Shown: positions 35,317 through 44,464, counted from the first letter of the stretch. The stretch is 64,000 nt of DNA from Prevotella aff. ruminicola Tc2-24 (GCF_900110895.1 NZ_FOIQ01000001.1:434001-498000); one strand, 5' to 3'. Numbers and translations are program-made. The notes: generated by a model not told the origin, from the sequence alone.

Positions 35317-35559
35317 ATGGAAAGAAAAGAAATATTTAGCAAGCTGAATGAGATTTTTATCGACGTGCTCGATCTGGACGAGGTAGAGCTGACCGACGAG
35401 ACGAGTGCCAACGATATTGAGGAGTGGGACTCACTGAGTCATATCCAACTGATTGTAGCCATCGAGAAGACCTTCGGCATCAAGTTCACGTCACTGGAGA
35501 TCATGAAGTGGAAGAATGTCGGTGAAATGGTCGATTCCATGGAGGAAAAGCTGAAATAA
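35317..35559 (+). CDS. Acyl carrier protein of the FkbH cassette
   Basis: 80 residues, acidic. The attachment site is Ser39 in EEWDSLSHIQL, a canonical DSL. Expected to receive the unit loaded by the FkbH-like protein and to hand it to the MBOAT protein. A 45-base spacer precedes it and 4 bases separate it from the MBOAT gene. Confidence 0.92.
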   Translation: MERKEIFSKLNEIFIDVLDLDEVELTDETSANDIEEWDSLSHIQLIVAIEKTFGIKFTSLEIMKWKNVGEMVDSMEEKLK

Positions 35560-35563
35560 CACC

Positions 35564-37030
35564 ATGGTCGTCAACTCCTTCAGTTTCCTGCTGTTCTTTA
35601 TAGTCGTTTTCATCGGCTATTACCTGCCGGTATGTAAGCATCATCCGCGATACCAGAACACCTGGTTGTTACTGGCCAGTTACTTCTTCTATGCCTATGC
35701 CGACCTGCGGATGATCCCGCTGCTGTTGGGATCGACGGTGGTGTTCTGGCTACTGGGACTCTGGCTGCACCGTGAGATGGAGAAAGGACACATGGAGAAA
35801 GCGTCTCGGATCACGACGCTGGCCGTTGTTCTCGGCATCGGTGTCCTGTTGTATTTCAAGTACCTGAACTTCTTCGCCGAATCGTTTGCCAGTCTGTTGC
35901 AGTCGGTGGGCTTCCATGTCAGTTGGAGCACGCTCCATATCATCCTGCCCATCGGTGTGAGCTTCTTTACGTTCAAGCTGATCAGTTATGTGATTGAGAT
36001 ACACCGGGAGCATATCACACCCTCCCGTGACCTGACGGAGTTTGCGGCGTATATCGCCTTCTTCCCCACCATTCTATCGGGACCTATCGACCGTCCTAAC
36101 AAGTTTCTGCCACAGATGCAGCGTGTGCACACCCTCGACTACAGTCTGGCCGCCGACGGTTGTCGTCAGATCCTCTGGGGTATGTTCACGAAGATGTGCA
36201 TCGCAGACAACCTGGCCGTGATCACCAATCAGGCATGGGGCGGCTATGACACACTGCCGACGACCATGCTGGTAGCAGCTGCCCTGCTCTACCCCATACA
36301 GCTTTATGCCGACTTCGACGGTTATTCGAATATGGCCATCGGTGTGGGTAAGATTCTCGGGTTCCAGGTGACCCGGAACTTCAACCGTCCGTTCCTGGCC
36401 CGTAACATGGCAGAGTTCTGGCGCAGATGGCATATCTCACTGACGGGTTGGATCACCGACTACGTGTATATGCCCCTGAATATCGCCTTCAGGAATATCG
36501 GACAATGGGGTATCATCCTGGCAGCGATGATCAACCTGATCCTCATCGGTCTGTGGCACGGTGCCAACTGGACCTTCGGTCTGTTCGGACTATACCACGG
36601 TCTGCTGTTCATCCCCCTGGTTCTCTCCGGTAGTATCGGGAAGAACAAGAAACTCAAGGCCAACGATCACGGTCTACCGTTCCTCAAGGACTTCCGTAAG
36701 ATGGTGGCCACCTATCTGCTGGTGTGTCTCGGACTGGTCGTCTTCCGTGCCGACAACATCGGACAGGCCTTCGGCTTCCTCCGGGCGATGGTAACGAACG
36801 GGGTTGACGGCACATCGATCATCGACCGCTACGGTATCCTGTATATCCTCTTCGGACTGCTGCTGCTGACGATCGACTGGATACAGCGGCAGAAGGAGCA
36901 TGCCCTGCAGTTGGAGGCCTTCCCCCTGCTGCGCAACCAGTACCTCAGGTTCGGGCTCTATCTGTTCATCATCCTGATGATCATCACCTTCACGGGCAAG
37001 AGTCAGGCGTTCATCTATTTCCAATTCTGA
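35564..37030 (+). CDS. MBOAT-family membrane acyltransferase (DltB/AlgI-like)
   Basis: 488 residues with about 10-12 membrane segments. The family motifs WRRWHISLTGWITDYVYMPL (around 286-305) and LWHGANWTFGLFGLYHG (near 330-345, with the catalytic His) are present. MBOAT proteins of this type carry acyl groups from a cytoplasmic carrier across the membrane to an extracellular polymer. Downstream is an SGNH protein, as in DltB-DltD and AlgI-AlgX pairs. I infer O-acylation of a surface polysaccharide with the group assembled on the adjacent ACP. Confidence 0.92.
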   Translation: MVVNSFSFLLFFIVVFIGYYLPVCKHHPRYQNTWLLLASYFFYAYADLRMIPLLLGSTVVFWLLGLWLHREMEKGHMEKASRITTLAVVLGIGVLLYFKYLNFFAESFASLLQSVGFHVSWSTLHIILPIGVSFFTFKLISYVIEIHREHITPSRDLTEFAAYIAFFPTILSGPIDRPNKFLPQMQRVHTLDYSLAADGCRQILWGMFTKMCIADNLAVITNQAWGGYDTLPTTMLVAAALLYPIQLYADFDGYSNMAIGVGKILGFQVTRNFNRPFLARNMAEFWRRWHISLTGWITDYVYMPLNIAFRNIGQWGIILAAMINLILIGLWHGANWTFGLFGLYHGLLFIPLVLSGSIGKNKKLKANDHGLPFLKDFRKMVATYLLVCLGLVVFRADNIGQAFGFLRAMVTNGVDGTSIIDRYGILYILFGLLLLTIDWIQRQKEHALQLEAFPLLRNQYLRFGLYLFIILMIITFTGKSQAFIYFQF

Positions 37031-37031
37031 T

Positions 37032-37964
37032 ATGAAGCAATTTCTCACGACGATAGCGAAATTCGGCGTACTGCTGCTGATCATGTGTGCCATCATTGAG
37101 GTGGCGCTGTTGTTCAGACCGAACATCTACGCCTATAAGAGTCAGTATATGGAGGAGCACTACAAGGAGATCAAGGTGCTTCTGTTGGGTAGCTCGCACA
37201 TCGAGGAGGCGGTGAAGCCGCAACTTGTGGGCGAAGGCACCTTCAACCTGGCGATCTCGGCCCGTCTGAGGCGCTTCGACGTGGCCCTGGCAGAGATGTA
37301 CGTGCCGAAGATGGACAGTCTGAAAGCCCTCGTGATGCCGGTGGACTACACGAACTTCTTCTTCGAGCGACAGTACGAGAACCCGAACACGAAATCGGTG
37401 GCAGAGGACCTGTCGGGCACCTGTCGTTGCATGCACATGAAATACATGGGGGTACGGGTGGATCCGTTGTGGTACTGGCCCGAGATCCTCAACTCCAAGC
37501 TGAACTTCATGCAACGGTTCTGGAACGACCGGGAGACCCTGCAGGAATGCGACTCTTTGGGTTACGTGAAGCTCGACATCCAGAAACGTCCTGCCGACTG
37601 GGACATGCGGGCTATCCCTGCCCTGATAGACAGTACGAAGGTGATCGACCAAGAACAGTATGACAAGGCCTTCGACCAGTTTGAACGAGTGGCGAAGGTG
37701 ACCTATGAGAAAGGGGTGCGACTCGTACTTGTGGCACCGCCCGTATACAAGACGTACCAACAATATATCAACCCTGTGGTACTGAACGACATCCACATGT
37801 TCGTGGCAAAGCTACAGGCTAAGTATCCGAACGTGGAGTACCATGAGAGTCTCTTCGCCGAAGGCTTCGAGGCCAGTGACTTCCAGGACGCAAGTCACCT
37901 CAATGATGCCGGTGCGGAGAAATACTCGCGGATGCTCGCGGACATCATCTATCCTCATTTGTAG
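37032..37964 (+). CDS. SGNH/DltD-like exported acyl-transfer partner
   Basis: 310 residues. N-terminal membrane anchor at about 8-27, then an extracytoplasmic SGNH-type domain: GSSH (53-56, Ser54 as likely nucleophile) and C-terminal DASHLN with Asp286 and His289 completing a triad. The start follows the MBOAT stop by one base. By analogy with DltD, AlgX and PatB it probably transfers the group delivered by the MBOAT protein to the polymer, or removes it. Overall similarity to named members is low, so the family call rests on motifs and context. Confidence 0.75.
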   Translation: MKQFLTTIAKFGVLLLIMCAIIEVALLFRPNIYAYKSQYMEEHYKEIKVLLLGSSHIEEAVKPQLVGEGTFNLAISARLRRFDVALAEMYVPKMDSLKALVMPVDYTNFFFERQYENPNTKSVAEDLSGTCRCMHMKYMGVRVDPLWYWPEILNSKLNFMQRFWNDRETLQECDSLGYVKLDIQKRPADWDMRAIPALIDSTKVIDQEQYDKAFDQFERVAKVTYEKGVRLVLVAPPVYKTYQQYINPVVLNDIHMFVAKLQAKYPNVEYHESLFAEGFEASDFQDASHLNDAGAEKYSRMLADIIYPHL

Positions 37965-37990
37965 GTATTTATCGCGACTTGTGACCAGAT

Positions 37991-38005
37991 GCAACCCGGT
38001 TGCAA
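37991..38005. promoter_or_regulatory. 15-bp palindrome upstream of feoAB
   Basis: TGCAACCCGGTTGCA, perfect 7+1+7 inverted repeat, 13 bases before the -7 element. It is followed by a nine-T run at 38008-38016, so it could be an operator for feoAB or part of a weak terminator for the preceding cassette. Confidence 0.5.
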
Positions 38006-38018
38006 GTTTTTTTTTCGT

Positions 38019-38026
38019 ATCTTTGC
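38019..38026 (+). promoter_or_regulatory. -7 element of feoAB
   Basis: TATCTTTG, 36 bases before ATG 38063. TTG at 38001-38003 is a possible -33, with a shorter than usual spacing of 15. Confidence 0.6.
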
Positions 38027-38062
38027 AGCCGTTTAGAAGACAAGAAGAAAGAAAACGAAAAC

Positions 38063-40483
38063 ATGAGATTATCAGAACTGAAGACTGGTGAGAAAGGCGT
38101 GATCGTCAAGGTGTACGGTCACGGCGGATTCCGGAAACGTATCATCGAGATGGGATTCATCAAAGGCAAAGAGGTGGAGGTGCTGTTGAACGCCCCCCTA
38201 CAAGATCCCGTGAAATACAAACTGATGGGCTATGAGGTATCGTTACGCCATCAGGAGGCCGACATGATCGAAGTGGTGACGGCCGAGGAAGCCCGTCGGC
38301 ACGGTCAGCAGCAGACAGAGCTGGAACCGCAGATCGTGGCCTCGGAGCATGAGGACGACTATATACAGCACGTGGCCCTGAAGGAGCGCCGTACGATCAA
38401 CGTGGCCCTGGTGGGTAATCCTAACTGCGGTAAGACCTCACTCTTCAACTTCGCCAGTGGTGCCCATGGTCATGTGGGCAACTACTCGGGCGTGACGGTG
38501 GATGCCTCGGAGGCTCATGCCTCGTTCTTCGGCTATGAGTTCAACCTCACTGACCTGCCCGGCACCTATAGTCTCAGTTGCTACTCACCGGAGGAGCTCT
38601 ATGTGAGAGAGCATCTGACAGAGAAGATGCCCGACGTGGTGATCAACGTGATCGACGCCTCGAACCTGGAGCGTAACCTCTACCTGACCACCCAGTTGGT
38701 GGACATGAACGTGCGGATGGTATGCGCACTGAATATGTTTGACGACTTCAAGCGTCGTGGTGACCATGTGAACCTGGACACGCTGAGCACCCTGTTCGGT
38801 ATCCCGATGATTCCCACCTCGTTCAAGAACGGTGACGGTGTGAAGGACCTGTTCAAGGCAGTGATCCAGGTGTATGAGGGCACCAGTAAGTCGTCGCGCC
38901 ACCTGCATATCAACTACGGACATGAGATCGAGGACGGCATCGCCCATATCCAGAAATACCTGAAGGCCGACGAGCATATCCGTCAGCACTACTCCACCCG
39001 ATACCTCGCCCTGAAGCTGTTGGAACACGACTCTCAGGTGCTTGACTATCTGGGTAAGCACATGGCATCGGAAGACCGTATGAAAGACTTCCACGAACTG
39101 ACGCAGGCGCGTGATATGGCGTCGGCCCGTGTCAAGGAGGAGACGGACAGCGACTCAGAGACAGCCATTATGGACGCGAAGTACGGCTTTATCAACGGTG
39201 CCCTGAAGGAGGCAGAGTTCAAGACAGGTACGAAGAAAGACACGTACCGCACCTCGCATATGATCGACGCCATCCTGTCGCATAAATACCTGGGCTTCCC
39301 GATCTTCTTCCTGTTGCTCTACATCATGTTCGAGACGACGTTCTCGCTTGGACAGTATCCGATGGACTGGATCGAGGAAGGTATCGCCTGGTTGGGTGAG
39401 AAGGTCAGCACGAACATGACCGACGGTCCGCTGAAGGCCATGCTGACCGACGGTGTCATCGGTGGTGTGGGTAGCGTCATCGTGTTCCTGCCGCAGATCC
39501 TCATCCTGTATTTCTTCATCTCACTGATGGAGGACTCTGGCTATATGGCGCGCGCCGCCTTTATCATGGACAAGCTGATGCATAAGATGGGACTACACGG
39601 AAAATCGTTCATCCCCCTGATCATGGGCTTTGGATGTAATGTACCGGCCGTGATGGCCACACGAACCATCGAGAGTCGCCGGTCCAGACTTATCACGATG
39701 ATGGTGCTACCGTTCATGAGCTGTTCGGCCCGACTGCCTATCTATATCATGATTGCAGGTACCTTCTTCTCGCTTCAATACCGCTCGTGGGTACTCCTGT
39801 CGCTCTATGCCATCGGCATCCTGATGTCGGTGATCGTCAGTAAACTCCTCTCGACGATCGTGATCAAAGGTGAAGACACACCATTCGTGATGGAACTACC
39901 ACCCTACCGTTGGCCGACACCGAAGGCCATCTGGCGACACACGTGGGAAAAAGGTAAGGAGTATCTGAAGAAGATGGGAGGCATCATCCTTGTAGCCAGT
40001 GTGATCGTATGGGCGCTGGGGTATTTCCCCCACCATGAGGAGCTCAGTCGGGAACAGCAACAGGAACAGAGCTATATCGGACGTATGGGTAAGGCCATCG
40101 AACCGATCTTCATGCCCCAGGGATTTAACTGGAAACTCGATGTGAGTCTGTTGGCTGGTGTAGGCGCAAAAGAGATTGTGGCATCTACCATCGGTGTACT
40201 TTACTCAGGCGATGATTCTTTTGGCGACGACGATAGTTTCAGTGACGATACAGAGAAATATACGCATCTGCGACAGTTGATGCTCCAAGAGGGCATCACC
40301 CCGTTGACAGCCTATGCCTATCTACTCTTTATCCTCCTCTACTTCCCTTGTATCGCCACCATTGCGGCCATCAAGAACGAGACGGGATCATGGCGGTGGG
40401 CACTGTTTGCCGCAGGATACACCACAGCAGTCGCATGGATCGTTTCGGCGCTGGTCTATCAGGTAGGCTGTATGATGGCATAA
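38063..40483 (+). CDS. feoB: FeoA-FeoB fusion ferrous iron transporter
   Basis: 806 residues from ATG 38063. A longer frame from 38000 would begin upstream of the promoter, so I rejected it. FeoA SH3-like domain (1-75), linker with His/Asp/Glu (76-105), G-protein domain with G1 GNPNCGKT at 118-125, G3 DLPGT and G4-like NMFD. Then gate and core transmembrane regions (about 415-800) follow. It moves Fe2+ across the inner membrane. An FeoA-FeoB fusion is usual in Bacteroidota. A strong terminator follows. Confidence 0.96.
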   Translation: MRLSELKTGEKGVIVKVYGHGGFRKRIIEMGFIKGKEVEVLLNAPLQDPVKYKLMGYEVSLRHQEADMIEVVTAEEARRHGQQQTELEPQIVASEHEDDYIQHVALKERRTINVALVGNPNCGKTSLFNFASGAHGHVGNYSGVTVDASEAHASFFGYEFNLTDLPGTYSLSCYSPEELYVREHLTEKMPDVVINVIDASNLERNLYLTTQLVDMNVRMVCALNMFDDFKRRGDHVNLDTLSTLFGIPMIPTSFKNGDGVKDLFKAVIQVYEGTSKSSRHLHINYGHEIEDGIAHIQKYLKADEHIRQHYSTRYLALKLLEHDSQVLDYLGKHMASEDRMKDFHELTQARDMASARVKEETDSDSETAIMDAKYGFINGALKEAEFKTGTKKDTYRTSHMIDAILSHKYLGFPIFFLLLYIMFETTFSLGQYPMDWIEEGIAWLGEKVSTNMTDGPLKAMLTDGVIGGVGSVIVFLPQILILYFFISLMEDSGYMARAAFIMDKLMHKMGLHGKSFIPLIMGFGCNVPAVMATRTIESRRSRLITMMVLPFMSCSARLPIYIMIAGTFFSLQYRSWVLLSLYAIGILMSVIVSKLLSTIVIKGEDTPFVMELPPYRWPTPKAIWRHTWEKGKEYLKKMGGIILVASVIVWALGYFPHHEELSREQQQEQSYIGRMGKAIEPIFMPQGFNWKLDVSLLAGVGAKEIVASTIGVLYSGDDSFGDDDSFSDDTEKYTHLRQLMLQEGITPLTAYAYLLFILLYFPCIATIAAIKNETGSWRWALFAAGYTTAVAWIVSALVYQVGCMMA

Positions 40484-40503
40484 CCCCACACAGTCAACTG
40501 TAT

Positions 40504-40547
40504 ATGAATAAGGAAAAAGTAATATTTTAAACTTTTTCCTTATTCAT
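40504..40547 (+). terminator. Terminator after feoAB
   Basis: Perfect 17-bp stem (40504-40520 with 40531-40547, arms atgaataaggaaaaagt) and a 10-base loop, followed by TTT. It also isolates the next promoter. Confidence 0.9.
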
Positions 40548-40570
40548 TTTATTATCATCGATATAATTCG

Positions 40571-40578
40571 TATCTTTG
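40571..40578 (+). promoter_or_regulatory. -7 element for the 44-residue peptide gene
   Basis: TATCTTTG, 32 bases before ATG 40610. Confidence 0.6.
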
Positions 40579-40609
40579 CACTCAAATCAACAAAACAGAA
40601 CGTTCTTTT

Positions 40610-40744
40610 ATGAAACAAAAACTAAAGTATGAGAAACCTTCGATGAAGGCCTATCAGTTTAATCAACAACAGCCACTTCTGACTGGCAGCGGAGAAGCCC
40701 CAGACATGCCGTATGGCTGGAATGGTAATCCTCTAGAATTCTAA
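40610..40744 (+). CDS. 44-residue peptide with a leader/tail-like layout, unknown
   Basis: Complete small gene of 44 codons with its own promoter, 17 bases before the fimbrillin-like lipoprotein gene. Residues 1-24 are basic and polar (starts MKQKLKYEKPSMKAYQF) and end in LL. TGSG (25-28) follows, then an acidic/aromatic tail of 16 residues with Met, Pro, Trp and a C-terminal Phe. No signal peptide. I recall similar short proteins with a P-S-M-K start and an L-L-x-G-S block in Prevotella and Bacteroides, often next to fimbrillin-like lipoproteins or secreted proteases. The layout invites a precursor-peptide reading, but that is inference. Confidence 0.7.
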   Translation: MKQKLKYEKPSMKAYQFNQQQPLLTGSGEAPDMPYGWNGNPLEF

Positions 40745-40761
40745 CTAAAAACGCTCGAAAG

Positions 40762-41769
40762 ATGAAACGCATAATCACTATCCTCACAATGACAGCCTTT
40801 GCGGTCGTGTTTCTGAACAGTTGTCAGGACTCGCAGATTCCTGAGGAGAAAAAAGGTACCCCGCTGACCATCCACGCATCTATAGATACACCGCAAAACA
40901 CCAGAACCGCTTACAAACTTACATCTACTGGCATGACTATCTCCTGGAACGAAGAAGAAGCCATCACAGTGATATCCTTCAATGAAAACGGCATCACGGC
41001 CGTAGATAAGTTTTTTTCCACAGGAGAGCAGGGCCGTAAGAAGGCGGACTTTTCCGGAACGTGGACAGGAAATGAGGGCGACCAGATCATCTGCCTCTAT
41101 CCGGACATCGATAGTTACGCAGGAACTTCACTCTTTGGCAATGTGGTTGTCGACTCTCCGTCTATCATTCTGAATCAACTTTCTATAGCTCTTGGGCCAC
41201 TGGAGCATGAGAATCCAAGCACCCTTAAAGACGCTGACGTGATGGTTGGCGAGGTGACCATCCATGGAGATTACGCCTCCGTGAACCTGAAGCACCAGAT
41301 CAGCATATTCGAGATAGAGGCTACCTGCAAGAACCTGGGTTGGAGTGATAGAAGTGAAAAAATCAATACAATCAAGATTTCTGCCAAGCCCAATGACGAC
41401 GAAGAAGATGATGATAATGATGTGGTATTTGCCAGGAGAGGCATGCTCCATGTAACGACCGAAGCATACACCGGGAATTTCATCGCGACGGAATTTGGCT
41501 CTTTGGACTATTATCTTAACGATAGTGGACACAATAGTGATTTCAATATGTCGGATGGTGAGATCACGCAGACTTTCTATGCTCCCGTCTTCTTCGAAGG
41601 AGATCTTGAAGAAGGTTATACGCTGAAGTTCCAGTTCGGAGGCAACGCTTATATAGAGGACAGAAGGGAGCAAATAAATGTCTTTGAAGTGGGCGACAAG
41701 GCCATAAAACTGACAGAAAAATATCCACTTGAAAGAGGCAAGATCTACCGTTTCAAGGTGACTATATAA
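40762..41769 (+). CDS. Fimbrillin-like lipoprotein
   Basis: 335 residues. Signal peptide with lipobox LNSC (Cys21). The mature part begins with a short linker, then LTIHASIDTPQNTRTAYKL and a WNEEEAITVI block, typical of the N-terminal domain of Bacteroidota fimbrillin (Mfa/FimA) relatives. Beta-rich throughout with an acidic run EEDDDND near 214. Expected on the outer surface. No anchor or accessory fimbrial genes flank it. It follows the 44-residue peptide gene and precedes ruvC by 3 bases. Family by pattern; function uncertain. Confidence 0.7.
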   Translation: MKRIITILTMTAFAVVFLNSCQDSQIPEEKKGTPLTIHASIDTPQNTRTAYKLTSTGMTISWNEEEAITVISFNENGITAVDKFFSTGEQGRKKADFSGTWTGNEGDQIICLYPDIDSYAGTSLFGNVVVDSPSIILNQLSIALGPLEHENPSTLKDADVMVGEVTIHGDYASVNLKHQISIFEIEATCKNLGWSDRSEKINTIKISAKPNDDEEDDDNDVVFARRGMLHVTTEAYTGNFIATEFGSLDYYLNDSGHNSDFNMSDGEITQTFYAPVFFEGDLEEGYTLKFQFGGNAYIEDRREQINVFEVGDKAIKLTEKYPLERGKIYRFKVTI

Positions 41770-41772
41770 CCC

Positions 41773-42351
41773 ATGGAGAAAGTGATATTAGGTATCGATC
41801 CCGGCACAACGATCATGGGATACGGTCTGCTGAAGGTGGTGGACGGAAAGGCGCAGATGATGACCATGGGTGTCATCGACCTGCGTAAGTTCCCTGATGC
41901 CTACCTGAAACTCGGCCATATCTTTGAGCGCGTGACCAGCATCATCGACGGTTACCTGCCAGACGAGATGGCCATCGAAGCTCCCTTCTTCGGGAAAAAC
42001 GTGCAGTCGATGCTGAAGCTAGGACGTGCCCAAGGCACTGCCATCGCCGCTGCGATCCATCACGGAGTGCCCATCCATGAGTATGCACCAATGAAGATCA
42101 AGATGGCCCTGACCGGTAATGGCGGCGCCTCGAAGGAGCAAGTGGCGGGGATGCTTCAACGGTTGTTGAAGATTCCTCAGGAGGAGATGGGAAAATTCAT
42201 GGACGCCACCGACGCGCTGGCTGCCGCCTACTGCCACTACCTGCAGATGGGGCGCCCGGAGAGTGACGTGAAGTACCGGGGATGGAAGGATTTCGTCAAC
42301 AAGAACCAAGAAAAAGTATCGAAGCGAAAAACCAAGGATGAGAACGATTGA
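41773..42351 (+). CDS. ruvC: Holliday-junction resolvase RuvC
   Basis: 192 residues. Catalytic acidic residues are visible: Asp9 in LGIDPGTT, Glu in IEAPFFGKN (about 69), and the C-terminal MDATDALA pair (about 142-145). Cleaves Holliday junctions with RuvAB in recombination repair. It starts 3 bases after the lipoprotein stop and overlaps the following ABC gene by 14 bases. A charged C-terminal tail extends past the usual end. Confidence 0.96.
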   Translation: MEKVILGIDPGTTIMGYGLLKVVDGKAQMMTMGVIDLRKFPDAYLKLGHIFERVTSIIDGYLPDEMAIEAPFFGKNVQSMLKLGRAQGTAIAAAIHHGVPIHEYAPMKIKMALTGNGGASKEQVAGMLQRLLKIPQEEMGKFMDATDALAAAYCHYLQMGRPESDVKYRGWKDFVNKNQEKVSKRKTKDEND

Positions 42352-43801
42352 TATCAAGGATGCCAGAGCCCGGAAGCCTGAGTGGTCGATGGCCGAGCCC
42401 GTGAACTTCTCTCTGGAAGCGGGAGAGCATATCGCCATCGTGGGCAGGAATGGGGCTGGTAAGAGTATGCTCGTGGATCTCATCACCGGACGCCATCCCG
42501 CCTTTCCCAACATGGTGAGCTATGCCTTTCCAGAGCCTTATAACAACCTGAAGCATATCTCCTTCCGTGACACCTACGGTGGTGATAACGACCGTACCTA
42601 TTTCCTTCAGCAACGTTGGAACCAGATGGAGATCGACGAGGAGACACCGACGGTCGGTCAGAGACTGGAGGAGGCCTACCGACTGGCTGGTGAGGACACC
42701 CCGGAACGGCGACGCCTGCAGCAGCATATCTATGAGCTGTTTCATCTAGACAGTCTGCTTGATAAATACATCATCCTGCTGTCGAGTGGAGAGCTACGCA
42801 AATACAAGCTTGCCGCCTCGCTCTTCACCAATCCACGTGTCCTGATCATGGAGAACCCGTTCATCGGTCTGGATGCCCAGACACGCGACCAGCTGAAGAC
42901 ACTGCTTACCACGCTCTCCCAAGAGCAACAGCTACAGATTATCCTCGTGCTGTCCAAGACTGACGAGATACCCGACTTCATCACCCATGTCGTGGAGGTG
43001 AAAGAGAAGCATGTACTGCCAAAGGTAGCGCTAGATGATTACCTGAGGCATCGCGAGCCCTTCCCCACCCGTGTTCTCTCGCCAGAGAAGGAAGCGGCCC
43101 TCCTCCGACTGCCAAGTGATGCCGACGGACAGCATGCCGATGAGGTCATTCGTTTCAATGAAGTCAGCATACGATATGGCAGTCGTACCATCCTAAAAGA
43201 CCTGAGCTGGACCGTGAGACAAGGAGAGCGCTGGTCGTTGTCGGGACAGAACGGTAGCGGTAAGTCGACCCTGCTATCCCTGGTGTGTGCAGACAATCCA
43301 CAAGGTTATGCCTGTAACATTTCGCTCTTCGGCCATCAACGAGGTTCCGGCGAGAGTATCTGGGACATCAAGCGACACATCGGTTATGTGTCGCCAGAGA
43401 TGCACCGTAGCTACAAGCAGGACATCCCAGCCATCCGTATCGTTGCCAGTGGACTGAAAGACTCCGTGGGACTCTATGTCAAGCCCCGTCAGGAAGAATA
43501 CGAGATCTGTCGCTGGTGGATGGACATCTTCGGCATCAGTCATCTGGCCGACCGTACTTTCCTGAAGATGTCAAGCGGAGAACAGCGTCTGGTGCTTCTT
43601 GCCAGAGCCTTCGTGAAAGACCCGTCGCTGCTGATCCTTGACGAACCACTCCATGGTCTGGACAATACCAACCGCCGACTGGTGAAAGATATCATCGAGA
43701 CCTTCTGTCGACGGCAGAACAAGACACTGATCTTCGTGACCCACTATCAGGAAGAGCTACCCAATGTCGTTGATCACTCCCTCTTCCTCGAGCGCCATTA
43801 A
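42338..43801 (+). CDS. Tandem ABC ATPase (ModF/PhrA-like)
   Basis: 487 residues with two nucleotide-binding domains and no membrane part. Domain 1: Walker A GRNGAGKS (36-43), signature LSSGE (148-152), but Walker B reads VLIMEN, with Asp-Glu replaced by Glu172-Asn173. Domain 2: [15 protein letters not shown] and LLILDEP are all canonical. Proteins of this shape are annotated as molybdenum-transport-like ATPases, yet usually lack a permease, as here. One site is therefore likely inactive. Function unknown. Ends just before a bidirectional terminator. Confidence 0.85.
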   Translation: MRTIDIKDARARKPEWSMAEPVNFSLEAGEHIAIVGRNGAGKSMLVDLITGRHPAFPNMVSYAFPEPYNNLKHISFRDTYGGDNDRTYFLQQRWNQMEIDEETPTVGQRLEEAYRLAGEDTPERRRLQQHIYELFHLDSLLDKYIILLSSGELRKYKLAASLFTNPRVLIMENPFIGLDAQTRDQLKTLLTTLSQEQQLQIILVLSKTDEIPDFITHVVEVKEKHVLPKVALDDYLRHREPFPTRVLSPEKEAALLRLPSDADGQHADEVIRFNEVSIRYGSRTILKDLSWTVRQGERWSLSGQNGSGKSTLLSLVCADNPQGYACNISLFGHQRGSGESIWDIKRHIGYVSPEMHRSYKQDIPAIRIVASGLKDSVGLYVKPRQEEYEICRWWMDIFGISHLADRTFLKMSSGEQRLVLLARAFVKDPSLLILDEPLHGLDNTNRRLVKDIIETFCRRQNKTLIFVTHYQEELPNVVDHSLFLERH

Positions 43802-43807
43802 ATAAAA

Positions 43808-43830
43808 GAGCCCTCCCGACGGGAGAGCTC
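43808..43830. terminator. Terminator between convergent genes
   Basis: 10-base arms gagccctccc / gggagagctc with one mismatch and a 3-base loop, flanked by A- and T-rich runs. Shared by the ABC gene (+) and the Crp/Fnr gene (-). Confidence 0.75.
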
Positions 43831-43850
43831 TCAATCTCTTTCTTATACTT

Positions 43851-44453
43851 TTATTTTCCTTCCAGCAGGGCAGCCGTACGTACGCGCGACAAGGTCTCGG
43901 GCGTCATCTGCAGATAGCTGGCGATATAGACCAATGGTGCGCGAAGGACGAGCTGAGGCTGGTCTTTCACCAGTTTCTGATAGCGATCCTGAGCGCTCTC
44001 GAAGCGGAGCATGTCGGCATGATGCTGACTGAGGATCAGGCTCTCCTCCAGGATTTTCCTGAAAAGAATCTGGATGTTCACGCTCTTCATGGCCACAGCC
44101 TCCAGATCAGCCTTCGGCATGGCTATCAGGATCGTAGGCTCCAGGGCCTTGATCTGCAATTTCGCAGGCTGCTCCCGGAACAGGCTCTCAATGCACATCA
44201 CGATGCTATTCTCGGTTGCCATATACTCTGTCAGCTCTTTCTCGTTCTTATAATAGAACTGACGAACGAGTCCTTTCACAACCCAATATATATTAGTACA
44301 GATCTCACCTTCTTTCAGGATCATCTCGTTCTTGGCGAACTTCATAGGCACGAGGATGCTCTCCAGGAGATCCAGCTCGTCGTGTGTCATCGTACTGTAA
44401 CGACGTGCAAGTTCGCGTGCCACGTCTCTCGTCGTAATACTAATGTTTGGCAT
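43851..44453 (-). CDS. Crp/Fnr-family transcription regulator
   Basis: 200 residues: cyclic-nucleotide-binding-type beta barrel (about 20-135), dimer helix and a short C-terminal region (PLVYIASYLQMTPETLSRVR) that fits the HTH of this family. No Cys cluster for an Fe-S centre, so not an oxygen-sensing Fnr. The ligand is unknown. A strong purine-rich AAGGAGG (44465-44471, minus strand) precedes the ATG with an 11-base spacer; Shine-Dalgarno sites this good are rare in Bacteroidota. Probably read from the lepA transcript, 64 bases upstream. Confidence 0.88.
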   Translation of the reverse strand: MPNISITTRDVARELARRYSTMTHDELDLLESILVPMKFAKNEMILKEGEICTNIYWVVKGLVRQFYYKNEKELTEYMATENSIVMCIESLFREQPAKLQIKALEPTILIAMPKADLEAVAMKSVNIQILFRKILEESLILSQHHADMLRFESAQDRYQKLVKDQPQLVLRAPLVYIASYLQMTPETLSRVRTAALLEGK

Positions 44454-44464
44454 AATATCTTTAT

